Under the pieces are notes generated by a model, which searched no databases, was not told the DNA's origin, and saw only the letters and a list, made by a program, of their open reading frames with translations. This document shows, piece after piece, positions 17,681 through 26,558 of a stretch of 61,108 bases of DNA. The position numbers were made by a program, and so were the translations under genes. Position 1 is the first letter of the stretch. Each line of letters opens with the position of its first letter. Origin of the DNA: Oscillospiraceae bacterium (GTDB lineage: Bacteria; Bacillota; Clostridia; Oscillospirales; Ruminococcaceae). The stretch is taken from the NCBI GenBank assembly GCA_900752435.1, contig CAADVD010000037.1, positions 1 to 61,108 of the forward strand. The letters are read 5' to 3'.

Positions 17681-17768
17681 AGTACAGTCTCCTTTTCTTT
17701 GATTCAACTATTTCACTGTTCGATTACCCGAAATTGAATAATCAAAAGTCAAATCTTTCATAAACTCT

Positions 17769-17797
17769 ATTATATTTATTTTCCAGTAAAAAATCAA
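17769..17797 (-). promoter_or_regulatory. sigma-A promoter of pckG
   Basis: TTGATT and TATAAT with a 17-nt spacer, about 90 nt before the ATG. Confidence 0.8.
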
Positions 17798-17823
17798 TCG
17801 TTTTTTTATGAATTTTTTACTGG
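17783..17823. promoter_or_regulatory. inverted repeat across the pckG -35 region
   Basis: CCAGTAAAAAA and its exact complement TTTTTTACTGG are separated by 19 nt. The left arm lies in the promoter spacer and the right arm upstream of the -35. The spacing is that of two operator half-sites on one face of DNA. A weak terminator for tsaD, whose stop is at 17828, is the alternative. Confidence 0.5.
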
Positions 17824-17827
17824 ACAG

Positions 17828-18868
17828 TTATTTTGACAGAAACGACTGAACGCAGACAAAATTTTCGTCCATTATTGGTAAAGATGCCGTGGCGTTTAAA
17901 TCCATGCCGGCTTGCTTTGCATTCAAAAATTCAAAATAGCCTTGGGATGCAATCATCGCTGCATGATCCCCGCAATAGGCAAGCGGCGGCATATACAAGT
18001 CAAATCCATGTTCTTTGCATTCGCGCTCCATACGGGAACGGATGCCGCTGTTGGCGGAAACGCCGCCGGCTAAAACAATGGTGCGGTAGCCGAATTCCTT
18101 GGCCGCGCGGATGAGGCGGTCAGCGATAAGGTCGCAGACAGCGGCTTGGAACGAAGCGGCCACGTCGTTGACGTTGACTTCCTCATTCCGCTGTTTCGCG
18201 TTGTGGATGAGGTTGAGCACGGCGGTTTTCAGACCGGAAAAGCTGAAATCGTAGTCGCTTCCCTCCACCTTTGGCCGCGGCAGGCGGTAAGCAGTGGGGT
18301 CGCCTTGGGCGGCGGCTTTGTCCATGGCAACACCGGCCGGATAGCAAAAGCCGAGTGCACGTCCGGCTTTGTCGTAGGCTTCCCCCACCGCATCGTCGCG
18401 TGTGCGTCCGATGATGACAAAGTCGGTGTAGGATTTCACCTCGACGATGTGGCTGTGTCCGCCGGACATCACCATGCACAGAAATGGCGGCTTTACACCA
18501 TTGGAGATGTAATTTCCTGCAATATGCCCTCTTATATGATGCACCGGAATCAGCGGTTTATGCGTCGCAAGGGACAAACCTTTGGCAAAATTGACGCCGA
18601 CCAGCAGAGCGCCGATGAGCCCCGGCGCATAGGTGACGGCGATGCCATCAACATCGGCCAAGGTCATGCCCGCTTCCTTGAGCGCCAAATCGGTGACGTT
18701 CACAATGCTCTCACAGTGACGGCGCGAAGCAATTTCCGGAACCACACCGCCATATAGACGGTGCTCGTCAATTTGAGAGACAATGACGTTGGACAGAACC
18801 TTGACGCCATCCTCCACAACAGCCACGCTGGTTTCGTCGCAGGAGCTTTCAATGCCTAATATTTTCAT
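17828..18868 (-). CDS. tsaD: tRNA N6-adenosine threonylcarbamoyltransferase TsaD
   Basis: A 346-residue ASKHA-fold enzyme that, with TsaB and TsaE, transfers threonylcarbamoyl to A37 of ANN-decoding tRNAs. The N-terminal GIESSCDETS and the metal-binding His pair (HHIRGHIA, His111 and His115) are intact, as are MVMSGGHSHIV and LAGGVSANSGIR. The ATG at 18868 has AAAGGATGG upstream; the frame is open to 18976. It closes a polA-rimI-MATE-tsaD series with short gaps. tsaB and tsaE are not in the window. The rimI neighbour is typical for this gene. Confidence 0.97.
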   Translation of the reverse strand: MKILGIESSCDETSVAVVEDGVKVLSNVIVSQIDEHRLYGGVVPEIASRRHCESIVNVTDLALKEAGMTLADVDGIAVTYAPGLIGALLVGVNFAKGLSLATHKPLIPVHHIRGHIAGNYISNGVKPPFLCMVMSGGHSHIVEVKSYTDFVIIGRTRDDAVGEAYDKAGRALGFCYPAGVAMDKAAAQGDPTAYRLPRPKVEGSDYDFSFSGLKTAVLNLIHNAKQRNEEVNVNDVAASFQAAVCDLIADRLIRAAKEFGYRTIVLAGGVSANSGIRSRMERECKEHGFDLYMPPLAYCGDHAAMIASQGYFEFLNAKQAGMDLNATASLPIMDENFVCVQSFLSK

Positions 18869-18897
18869 CTTACTAAACCATCCTTTTTTGCTTCGTT

Positions 18898-20238
18898 TTA
18901 TGTACGCCGCCCCTGTTCCAGTATGCGGATGTTGCGGTAATAGGCAATGCCCAACAGCAGTCCTGCGCCCACCCACGCGGAAATGTCGGCCATCGGGATA
19001 CCGACAAAGCCGAGATAGCGCGGCAGGACAATGGAGAAGCCTACGCGCAGCGCCAATTCGAGAAAGCCCGAAATCATCGGCACCATGGCGTTGCCCAAGC
19101 CCTGCAGGGAGTAGCGGTAAATGAACAGCGCGCCCAGCACCACATACAGGGTGGCGCTGATGATGAGGTAGAGATGCGCTTTGTCAATGACCTCGGTTTC
19201 CTCGCCGGAAACAAACATCTGCACCAGCAAACCGCCGCCGAATGCCACCAAAGCGGCACCGGCCAGCGCGCCGATGGTGGACAAAAGCAAACCGCTTCGC
19301 ACACCCTTGCGGATACGGTCATACCGACCGGCACCGAGGTTTTGGCCAACGTAGGTCGCCATGGCCAGCCCGAACGACATCAGCGGCTGATGGGCAAGCT
19401 GTTGAACTTTATTGGCCGCAGTATAGGCCGCAACAATGGTGGAGCCGAAGCCGTTGACCACCACTTGCAAAATCAAAATGCCAAGACCGGTGACGGAATT
19501 CATAAACGCAGTCGGCAGTCCCATGCGCACCAATTCGCCGATGGTGTGATTGTCCCACGTCCAGTCTTTTTTCGTCAGGTGAAGCATCGGGTGCTTTTTG
19601 TTCATGTACAGCGTACACAGCACAAAAGAGATGCCCTGTGCAATGATGGTCGCATAAGCCACGCCGGCCACACCCATTTGAAATTGAATCACAAACACCA
19701 AGTCCAGCACCACGTTGATCAGGGAGGACAATACCAAAAAATAAAGCGGCGTTTTGCTGTCGCCCAGCGCACGCAGGACGGAGGACACCAGATTGTAGAA
19801 AATACCGGCTGATACACCGGCGAAGATGATGCGCAGGTAGGTGATGGAATCACCCATGATGTCCTCCGGCGTATTCATCAGTACCAGCAAGGGTTTGGTG
19901 AGACACACGCCTGCCGCCGTCATGACGACGGAGATGATGAGTGACAGGTAAACGCTCATAGCCACGGCTTGGCGCACGCCGTCCTCGTTTCCTGCACCGA
20001 ACCGCTGGGAAATGATGATGGAAAAGCCGGTGGTCAGCCCCATCGCAAAGCCGACAATGGTAAACAGCATCGAGCCGGTTGCGCCCACCGCCGCCAGCGC
20101 GCCGACGCTGACAAAGCGGCCGACCACCATGGCATCCACCATGTTATAAAACTGCTGAAATAAATTTCCCAACAGCATGGGAATGGAGAAAAATAAAATT
20201 AGCTTGGTCGGACTTCCCGACGTCATATCTTTGACCAT
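18898..20238 (-). CDS. MATE-family efflux transporter
   Basis: A 446-residue integral membrane protein with about 12 hydrophobic segments in two similar halves. The beginning MVKDMTSGSPTKLILFFSIPMLLGNLFQQFYNMVDAMVVGRFV (cited in pieces) has the QFYNMVDAMVVGRF motif of the MATE/DinF group. These are Na+- or H+-coupled exporters of cationic drugs and metabolites. The ATG is preceded by GGAG at eight bases. It lies between rimI and tsaD, 25-30 nt from each, so it is probably co-transcribed with housekeeping genes. The substrate is unknown. Confidence 0.92.
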   Translation of the reverse strand: MVKDMTSGSPTKLILFFSIPMLLGNLFQQFYNMVDAMVVGRFVSVGALAAVGATGSMLFTIVGFAMGLTTGFSIIISQRFGAGNEDGVRQAVAMSVYLSLIISVVMTAAGVCLTKPLLVLMNTPEDIMGDSITYLRIIFAGVSAGIFYNLVSSVLRALGDSKTPLYFLVLSSLINVVLDLVFVIQFQMGVAGVAYATIIAQGISFVLCTLYMNKKHPMLHLTKKDWTWDNHTIGELVRMGLPTAFMNSVTGLGILILQVVVNGFGSTIVAAYTAANKVQQLAHQPLMSFGLAMATYVGQNLGAGRYDRIRKGVRSGLLLSTIGALAGAALVAFGGGLLVQMFVSGEETEVIDKAHLYLIISATLYVVLGALFIYRYSLQGLGNAMVPMISGFLELALRVGFSIVLPRYLGFVGIPMADISAWVGAGLLLGIAYYRNIRILEQGRRT

Positions 20239-20263
20239 GCAGGTTACTCCTTATAAATAGACA

Positions 20264-20728
20264 TTACGGAGAAGCGGAGTGCGCCGCGTCCAGTTCAATC
20301 CGGTACAGCAGTGCATCTTCCGCAGGATTGGTATAATATTGTTTGCGGCGGCCGACTTGTTGGAAGCCGAGCCGCTCATAAAAGGCGATAGCGGTTTGAT
20401 TGGAAACGCGCACTTCCAGTGTGTAGCTTCGGATGTGCGCCTGCCTTGCGCGTGCAAACAGCGCCTGCATCAGCAGGGTGCCGAGTCCGCGCTGACGGCA
20501 GGCTGGGTCCACGGCGATGTTGTTGAGGTCGCCTTCGTCCAGCACATGGCGTGCGTTCAGAAAAGCTGTCACGTGTTCACCGTCGAGCGCGACCAGCGTA
20601 ACCGCTTGGTCGTTGTTCAACTCTTCTGCGAGGCTTTTCTTGCTCCAGCGTTCGGAAAAATTGGCGGTATAGAGGGCGTACACCTGCTCAATGTGCGCCG
20701 CTGTCATGTCGGTGATGGTATATTGCAT
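20264..20728 (-). CDS. rimI: ribosomal-protein-alanine N-acetyltransferase (RimI-type GNAT)
   Basis: A 154-residue GNAT-fold acetyltransferase. The acetyl-CoA loop is RQRGLGTLLMQAL, preceded by LNNIAVDPACR, and the C-terminal section ENTAIAFYERLGF-type (here SNQTAIAFYERLGFQQVG) is typical. RimI acetylates ribosomal protein S18 and can act more broadly. The start at 20728 lies six bases after the polA stop with AGGGGT upstream, so it is probably translated from the polA transcript. Proximity to tsaD supports the RimI assignment. Confidence 0.88.
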   Translation of the reverse strand: MQYTITDMTAAHIEQVYALYTANFSERWSKKSLAEELNNDQAVTLVALDGEHVTAFLNARHVLDEGDLNNIAVDPACRQRGLGTLLMQALFARARQAHIRSYTLEVRVSNQTAIAFYERLGFQQVGRRKQYYTNPAEDALLYRIELDAAHSASP

Positions 20729-20733
20729 GGCGG

Positions 20734-23292
20734 TTACCCCTTGGCCTCCAGCCAATTTTGGCCGGTATGCACATCCACCAGCAATTTCACGGCAAGCTGT
20801 GCCGCCTGCTGCATCTCTTCCTTGAGCAAATTGGATACCAATTGAGCTTGCAGAACGGGGGCTTCGATGATGAGTTCGTCGTGTACTTGCAGGATGAGCT
20901 TGGCGTCCAGACGTTCACGCTTGAGGCGGCGATAGACGCGGATCATGGCAATTTTGATGATGTCGGCGGCTGTTCCCTGCACTGGCGTGTTGAACGCGAT
21001 GCGCTTGGCGTTGGCCTGCACCACTTTGTTGGTGGCGTTGATGTCGTGAAGCTCACGCTTGCGGTGGTAGAGGGTTTCCACATAGCCGTGCTCTTTCGCG
21101 TCTTCTACCACCTTATCCATGTAGGCGCGCACGCCGCTGTAAGTTTTGAGGTATTCCTCAATGTAGCGTTTTGCTTCCGCAACGGACACGTTGATGTCTT
21201 GGGAGAGGGAGTACGCGCCGATGCCGTACACGATGCCAAAATTGATGGCTTTGGCGCGGCTCCGCATCTGGGGCGGAACATCGGCAAACGGGATTTTAAA
21301 CACCTCGGAAGCGGTCATACGGTGAATGTCCGCGCCCTCGTTGAAGGCGCACTGCATATTTTTGTCATCCGCAATGTGTGCCAGAATGCGCAGTTCAATC
21401 TGGGAATAGTCGGCATCGACCAGCACATAACCCTCGCGCGCCACGAAAAATTCGCGGATTTTGCTTCCCTGTTCGGTGCGCACCGGAATGTTCTGCACAT
21501 TCGGTTCAGTGGAGCTGATGCGGCCGGTGCGCGTTTCGGTTTGGTTGAACGTGGAATGCACGCGATGGTCATCGCCCACTACCTTGAGCAGGCCGACGAT
21601 GTAAGTGGAATGCAGTTTGGTCAGCTTACGGTATTCCAGCAAGCATTCGATGATGGGATGCTTGCCGCGCAGGCTTTCCAGCACTTCAGCGTTGGTGGAA
21701 TAGCCGGTTTTGGTTTTCTTTTTGGCCGGAAGCCCCAATTCCTCAAATAAAATTACGCCAAGTTCTTTGGTGGAATTCGGGTTGAATTCGTGTCCGGCGT
21801 GGGTGAACAGCGCTTGGCGAAGCGCATCGATTTGGGCGGTGAGTGATTCGCCGTAAGCGGTCAGGCCGTCGGTATCGATGGCGAAGCCTTCCTGCTCCAT
21901 GTCGGCCAGCACCTCGCACAGCGGCAGTTCAATGTCGCGCAGGAGCGCTTCCATGCCCTCCTTCCGGATTTGCTGAGTCAGAGCGTTGCAGAGGTCGGAA
22001 AATGCCGCCATCGGCTGGTATTCCTCGGCGATGTCATAGACGTGATGCGGCAGGTATTTTTGCACCAGCGCGGCCAGCTCGTAGGCTTTGGAGGTCGCAC
22101 TCAGCAGATAGGCCGCCAGTTCCACGTCAAAGGTTAGGTTTTCCAGCTCCAAGCCGTAGGTTTTTGCCTGTTTGTACAAGGGCTTGGCCATAAAGGTGCG
22201 CTTGGGCAAATCCGAGCGGTAAACGGCTTCCAGCAAAACTTTATCCACATGCTCGGAAACCACGACAAGGGAGTTGGGGAATGTGAAGTAAAGCTTGTCC
22301 GCCAGCAGGAAAAAATCGATGTTGCCAATGCTGTTGAGCTTTTGTTTAAGCTCTTCCAACGGTGGATTTTGCACCAATTGGACGGAAATTTTGGTGCGGC
22401 TGTCGGAAGTGCTCTGCGCTTCCAGCTGACCGGCGGAGGACAGGCCGAGCTTGCTGAAAAAGCTGAACATTTCCAATTCGGTCAGCAGATTGGCGGCGGC
22501 TTGTTCGTCCATGTCGGCTACGGTTAGGGTTTCGACATCAAGGTCAAGCGGAACGGTCTGACAGATGGTTGCCAGCTCGTAGCTGAGCATAGCGCTGTCG
22601 CGCCCCTCAGCGAGCAGCTTGCGGACGCGCGGGGTGACTTCGAGTTCGTCAAGGTGGTCATAGATATACGAAACAGACTGGTACTTTTGAAGCAGATTCA
22701 GTGCGGTTTTTTCGCCGATACCTTTGACACCGGGAATGTTGTCGGAAGAATCGCCCATCAGCGCTTTCAAGTCGATAATTTGCGGAGGAGTGATGCCGTA
22801 ATCGGCTTGAATTTGGGCGATGTCACAGTGGAGGTTTTCTTTGGTTTTGACCAGACAGACATGAACATGCTCGTTGATGAGCTGGAGGGAGTCGCGGTCT
22901 CCGGTGGCAATCACGCAGTCGTCACCGCGGTCGGCGCAGAGCTTGGACAGGGTGCCGAGCAGGTCGTCGGCTTCATAGCCCTCTTTTTCCAGAATCGGAT
23001 AGCCTAAAGCGCGCAGTAAGTCCTTGAGCGGCTGAACCTGCATGGCCAGTTCTTCGGGCATGCCCTTACGCGTGGCCTTGTAACCGTCGTAGCGCAAATG
23101 GCGGAAGGTTGGAGCTTTGAGGTCAAAGGTGATGGCGATAAACTCCGTCGGGTAGTCCTTGCGCAGTTTCAGCAGAATATTGAGAAAGCCGAAGATGGCG
23201 TTGGTGTACATGCCCTTTTGGTTGCTCAGCAGACGTACACCATAAAAAGCGCGATTTAAAATGCTGTTGCCGTCGATTGCCAGTAATTTCAT
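20734..23292 (-). CDS. polA: DNA polymerase I
   Basis: An 852-residue family A polymerase used in repair and Okazaki-fragment processing. Residues 1 to about 290 are the 5'-3' nuclease domain (LLAIDGNSILNRAFYG, ATGDRDSLQLI, GDSSDNIPGVKGIGEKTA). The middle domain is short and I see no convincing DEDD proofreading acids, as in other Gram-positive Pol I enzymes. The polymerase domain has DYSQIELRILAH, the RAKAINFGIVYG finger helix and QVHDELIIEAP. The ATG at 23292 follows GGGAGGAAC; an upstream extension to 23505 has no support. A good promoter lies about 130 nt upstream. Confidence 0.97.
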   Translation of the reverse strand: MKLLAIDGNSILNRAFYGVRLLSNQKGMYTNAIFGFLNILLKLRKDYPTEFIAITFDLKAPTFRHLRYDGYKATRKGMPEELAMQVQPLKDLLRALGYPILEKEGYEADDLLGTLSKLCADRGDDCVIATGDRDSLQLINEHVHVCLVKTKENLHCDIAQIQADYGITPPQIIDLKALMGDSSDNIPGVKGIGEKTALNLLQKYQSVSYIYDHLDELEVTPRVRKLLAEGRDSAMLSYELATICQTVPLDLDVETLTVADMDEQAAANLLTELEMFSFFSKLGLSSAGQLEAQSTSDSRTKISVQLVQNPPLEELKQKLNSIGNIDFFLLADKLYFTFPNSLVVVSEHVDKVLLEAVYRSDLPKRTFMAKPLYKQAKTYGLELENLTFDVELAAYLLSATSKAYELAALVQKYLPHHVYDIAEEYQPMAAFSDLCNALTQQIRKEGMEALLRDIELPLCEVLADMEQEGFAIDTDGLTAYGESLTAQIDALRQALFTHAGHEFNPNSTKELGVILFEELGLPAKKKTKTGYSTNAEVLESLRGKHPIIECLLEYRKLTKLHSTYIVGLLKVVGDDHRVHSTFNQTETRTGRISSTEPNVQNIPVRTEQGSKIREFFVAREGYVLVDADYSQIELRILAHIADDKNMQCAFNEGADIHRMTASEVFKIPFADVPPQMRSRAKAINFGIVYGIGAYSLSQDINVSVAEAKRYIEEYLKTYSGVRAYMDKVVEDAKEHGYVETLYHRKRELHDINATNKVVQANAKRIAFNTPVQGTAADIIKIAMIRVYRRLKRERLDAKLILQVHDELIIEAPVLQAQLVSNLLKEEMQQAAQLAVKLLVDVHTGQNWLEAKG

Positions 23293-23430
23293 CGTGTTCC
23301 TCCCTGTATCGAATGCGGATGGTTGCAAATGAAACGGGTTTCCTTTATAATAAGGGGTAATTTGATGGATTGGAAAAGCTTGATCCATTCGAGGAATCGC
23401 TGTTGTTTTCCCGTTCCTGCACTTCTTTTC

Positions 23431-23459
23431 AGTATAGCATGCGATTCCTGTTTTTTCAA
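23431..23459 (-). promoter_or_regulatory. sigma-A promoter of the polA operon
   Basis: TTGAAA and TATACT with a 17-nt spacer, about 140 nt upstream of the polA start. It lies inside the divergent polA/dus intergenic region. Confidence 0.75.
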
Positions 23460-23478
23460 GAAAAGGATTGTTACTTCG

Positions 23479-24462
23479 ATGGAAAATATTCAAGTTGGTA
23501 CACATTTCATTCGGAAAACGGCCGCACTGGCGCCGATGGCTTCCGTGGCTGACCGCGCTTACCGTCTGCTGTGCAAGCGGTACGGCGCTTCGCTGGTGGT
23601 CGGAGAGATGGCAAGTGCAAAAGGGCTTTGCTACTCCGATCGCAAGACGGCGGAGCTATTGGAGGTCACGGCAGAGGAATATCCGATGGCAATTCAGCTT
23701 TTTGGGAGCGAGCCGGAATTTATGAGCAAGGCTTGCAAAATTGCGGCGCAGTATGAGCCGCAGTTTATTGACATCAACATGGGCTGTCCGGTACACAAGG
23801 TCACGGCAACTGGGGCTGGCAGTGCGCTGCTCAAGACACCGGAGGTGGCGTGTTCGCTGGTGCGCGCCTGCGTGGAGGCAACAGACATTCCGGTGACGGT
23901 GAAAATTCGCACGGGCTGGGATGCGAACAGCGTCAACGCCGTGGAGATGGCGCAGATGCTGGAGGAGGCTGGTGCTTCAGCGATTGCAGTGCATGGGCGC
24001 ACCAAACAGCAGATGTATGCGCCGAGTGCGAACTGGAGCATAATCGCTAAGGTGAAGCAGGCGGTTCATGTCCCCGTATTCGGCAACGGCGATGTGACCA
24101 CACCGCAGGAGACCAAGGCAATGTACGAGCAGACCGGCTGTGATTTGGTGATGATTGGGCGCGGCAGTTACGGACATCCGTGGATTTTTGAAGAGGTTGA
24201 GACGTATTTGGAGCGCGGTGAGCTTCTGCCGCCCAAGCCGTTGGAAGAACGAATGGAAATTATGCTGGAGCATGCGGCGCTGATTTGCTCGCTCAAGGGA
24301 GAGCGCATTGCCATGCGTGAGGCGCGCAAACATGCGGCGTGGTATTTGAAGGGGGTCAAGCAGGCGGCTAAATTTCGGAATGACTGTGGACAGTTGGAGA
24401 CCTATGAAGACATTCGGGAATTGGCGCGGATGGTTTTGGAGGCAAATGCGGAGAATTTGTGA
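23479..24462 (+). CDS. dus: tRNA-dihydrouridine synthase (DusB-like)
   Basis: A 327-residue FMN enzyme that reduces uridines in tRNA D-loops. Signature segments: LAPMASVADRAYRLLCKRYGA, FIDINMGCPVHKVTATGAGSAL with the catalytic Cys in GCP, VKIRTGWD, AVHGRTKQQMY and GNGDVTTP. Length and motifs fit the DusB type found in Firmicutes. The ATG at 23479 is chosen with AAAAGGA eleven bases upstream; the upstream frame to 23323 overlaps the polA promoter. It is divergent from polA and stands alone. Confidence 0.93.
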   Translation: MENIQVGTHFIRKTAALAPMASVADRAYRLLCKRYGASLVVGEMASAKGLCYSDRKTAELLEVTAEEYPMAIQLFGSEPEFMSKACKIAAQYEPQFIDINMGCPVHKVTATGAGSALLKTPEVACSLVRACVEATDIPVTVKIRTGWDANSVNAVEMAQMLEEAGASAIAVHGRTKQQMYAPSANWSIIAKVKQAVHVPVFGNGDVTTPQETKAMYEQTGCDLVMIGRGSYGHPWIFEEVETYLERGELLPPKPLEERMEIMLEHAALICSLKGERIAMREARKHAAWYLKGVKQAAKFRNDCGQLETYEDIRELARMVLEANAENL

Positions 24463-24554
24463 GTAATTTTTAATTATCATTGCAGTTGGCATGCCGTCGC
24501 CTATCTCAATTAAAAAATAATTGGCAAATGGTCTCAAACAAGCAAAAGTATAAA

Positions 24555-25346
24555 TTAAAAATCGCTTTTCCCATTTGCATTTAGCATCTTCTTGCTTAAA
24601 AAATTCACAAACGCGTTCGGCAATACATAAGAAGAAAAAACAAGCAGTTTATTATACAGGCCAGCTATTACAGATTCTTTTCCTTTCATCATCGCCCGAT
24701 AGCCAATCTGTGCAACTCGCTCCGGATTCATCACAAGCCGCTTAAATAATAGCGTATCTTCCATTCCTGCTTTTCCGGCAAATTCCGTTTTGGTAGAACC
24801 TGGGCACAACACCGTCACATTTACTCCTGTCCCCTTCAGCTCGGCACGAATTCCCTTTGACAACGATAAAATGTACGCCTTAGTCGCCGCATAAACGGCA
24901 TCGTATGGACACGCGATGTACGAACCAGTTGACCCCACATTTAAAATGCGTCCCGACCGATATGCAGCCATAAGCGGTAAAAATAACTTCATCATTTGCG
25001 TGGTAAAAACCATATGCAAATGCATCATATCCAGTTCTTTTGCAGGGTCTGTCTCCAGAAAAGAGCCAAACTCATTGAAGCCAGCATTATTGATTAGCAA
25101 TTGCACCTGCAATTCTAAATCCTGTGTTCTTTGATACACTTGGTCGGCGGCACCAGCCTTTTCCAAATCGCAAGCAATTGGATGCGTTCTGATGCCGTAA
25201 TCGTGAGTCAGGCTCTTTGCTTGTTCTTCCAGCTTTTCTGCATTTCTCGATACCAGTATTAAATTGTATCCTTCTTTTGCGAGCAGATGTGCAAATGCTT
25301 TCCCAATTCCACTGGTACATCCTGTAATCAATGCTGTTTCAGTCAT
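24555..25346 (-). CDS. short-chain dehydrogenase/reductase
   Basis: A 263-residue Rossmann-fold NAD(P)-dependent oxidoreductase. The cofactor loop TGCTSGIG is at residues 8-15, NNAGFNEFG follows, and the catalytic Ser (GSTGSYI) and YAATK are present. The C-terminus is hydrophobic. It resembles DltE/YqjQ-like SDRs. The ATG at 25346 has GGAGGT seven bases upstream and overlaps the MerR gene by 8 nt, so expression is coupled to that regulator. A second SDR of the same subgroup lies at 56445. The substrate is unknown. Confidence 0.88.
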   Translation of the reverse strand: MTETALITGCTSGIGKAFAHLLAKEGYNLILVSRNAEKLEEQAKSLTHDYGIRTHPIACDLEKAGAADQVYQRTQDLELQVQLLINNAGFNEFGSFLETDPAKELDMMHLHMVFTTQMMKLFLPLMAAYRSGRILNVGSTGSYIACPYDAVYAATKAYILSLSKGIRAELKGTGVNVTVLCPGSTKTEFAGKAGMEDTLLFKRLVMNPERVAQIGYRAMMKGKESVIAGLYNKLLVFSSYVLPNAFVNFLSKKMLNANGKSDF

Positions 25347-25788
25347 GTTCGATACCTCCAAGGAGCATTCTAAATTGCCGCCATTCCTCAGCATAATCCA
25401 TGCAGGCAATCTGCTCTGGATGCTCCGAACTCAGCGCTTTATCGTAATAATCAATTTTCTTTTCCATTAACCGCAAAAAATTCTGGTATATCTTTATTCT
25501 TTCTTTTAGTGAAACTGCATGTTCCGCTAAAATGCGTCTTCGTTCCTGCATCGAATTTTCCGGATTCTTTTTTAAGAGTGCTATGTACTGTTTAATTTTG
25601 CAGATGGACATATCCGTATCCCGCAAACAGCGAATTAAAAATATCCATTCTATGTCCGATTCTGAATAAACGCGTCGATTGGATTGATCGCGCTTTATAG
25701 GCGGCAAAAGCCCTTCTTTTTCATAATAAAGCAACGTATCTTTGGTAATTCCCAATTTTTGTGCCGCTTCCTTTGCTGTGTAGTCCAT
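25339..25788 (-). CDS. MerR-family transcriptional regulator
   Basis: A 149-residue regulator with an N-terminal winged helix (TAKEAAQKLGITKDTLLYYEKEGLLPP, in pieces; RRVYSESDIEWIFLIRCLRDTDMS) and a long helical dimerisation region. No effector-binding cysteines stand out. The ATG at 25788 is favoured by AAGGAATGG spacing over the ATG four codons earlier. It overlaps the SDR gene by 8 nt, an arrangement typical of a regulator controlling its own small operon in response to a metabolite or stress. Confidence 0.88.
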   Translation of the reverse strand: MDYTAKEAAQKLGITKDTLLYYEKEGLLPPIKRDQSNRRVYSESDIEWIFLIRCLRDTDMSICKIKQYIALLKKNPENSMQERRRILAEHAVSLKERIKIYQNFLRLMEKKIDYYDKALSSEHPEQIACMDYAEEWRQFRMLLGGIEHD

Positions 25789-25888
25789 GTTGATAACCAT
25801 TCCTTTCCACTGATATTGCTCCTACAACTTTATTTTCTGATTTTTAGACACTGTTTTAATGCTATTTTAAAATTCGCTATCTCTTATT

Positions 25889-25991
25889 TTAAGGCAATAC
25901 CGCACAAAGAATGTACGTAAGATGCGCAGTCGGAAATTTCGTTTGATTGCATGCATAGCCGCTAGGCGGTCTTTCTGCGGTATTGCCTTAA
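25889..25991. mobile_element. MITE, full copy, TTAA-flanked
   Basis: A 103-nt element with perfect 16-nt terminal inverted repeats, TTAAGGCAATACCGCA and its complement, at 25889-25904 and 25976-25991. Both ends carry TTAA, consistent with a TTAA target duplication around a 95-nt body. The body contains GTAAGATGCGCAGTC and ATAGCCGCTAGGCGGTCT, which recur in the damaged copy at 43340-43412. No coding capacity. A third, 33-nt version is at 48821-48853. Confidence 0.8.
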
Positions 25992-26115
25992 TCATAAACT
26001 ATGGTGTGCACTCCATGTCAAGAAAATATGTGTCGCTCAACACGATAACACCAAATAAAAGCAAAAAGCTGTATGGTTTTTTACGCCATACAGCTTTCGT
26101 GTTCTTTAAAAATTC

Positions 26116-26544
26116 TTAGTGTTCGTGACAAGCCTCACATTCGCCGATTTCTCCGACAAACGGTGTCGGATCAATGCCCTGCCGTTTGTAGTAATCCGCC
26201 AACGCCGATTTGATTGCCTGTTCCGCCAGCACGGAGCAGTGCAGTTTTGCCGGCGGCAGTCCGTCGAGCGCTTCCACCACGGCTTTGTTGGTCAGCTTGA
26301 GCGCATCTTCGATGGACGCGCCTTTGATCATTTCCGTTGCAATCGAGCTGGTCGCAATGGCCGCACCACAGCCAAAGGTTTTGAACTTCACATCGGTGAT
26401 GATGCCCTTGTCCACCTTGATGTACATTCTCATAATATCACCGCATTTGGCGTTGCCCACTTCGCCCACGCCGTCCGCGTCTTCGATTTCGCCGACGTTT
26501 TTCGGGTTTGCAAAGTTTTCCAATACTTTTTCAGAATACAACAT
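26116..26544 (-). CDS. iscU: Fe-S cluster scaffold IscU/NifU-like
   Basis: A 142-residue scaffold protein on which Fe-S clusters are built from sulfur supplied by IscS. The three ligand cysteines are at positions 34 (NAKCGD), 59 (FGCGAA) and 103 (LHCSVLAE). The C-terminus GECEACHEH adds two extra cysteines, as in NifU-type scaffolds of anaerobes. The ATG at 26544 has AAAGGAGA eight bases upstream. It follows iscS by 14 nt, so the pair is one operon. A MITE lies just downstream. Confidence 0.95.
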   Translation of the reverse strand: MLYSEKVLENFANPKNVGEIEDADGVGEVGNAKCGDIMRMYIKVDKGIITDVKFKTFGCGAAIATSSIATEMIKGASIEDALKLTNKAVVEALDGLPPAKLHCSVLAEQAIKSALADYYKRQGIDPTPFVGEIGECEACHEH

Positions 26545-26558
26545 ATCCGCAATCTCCT

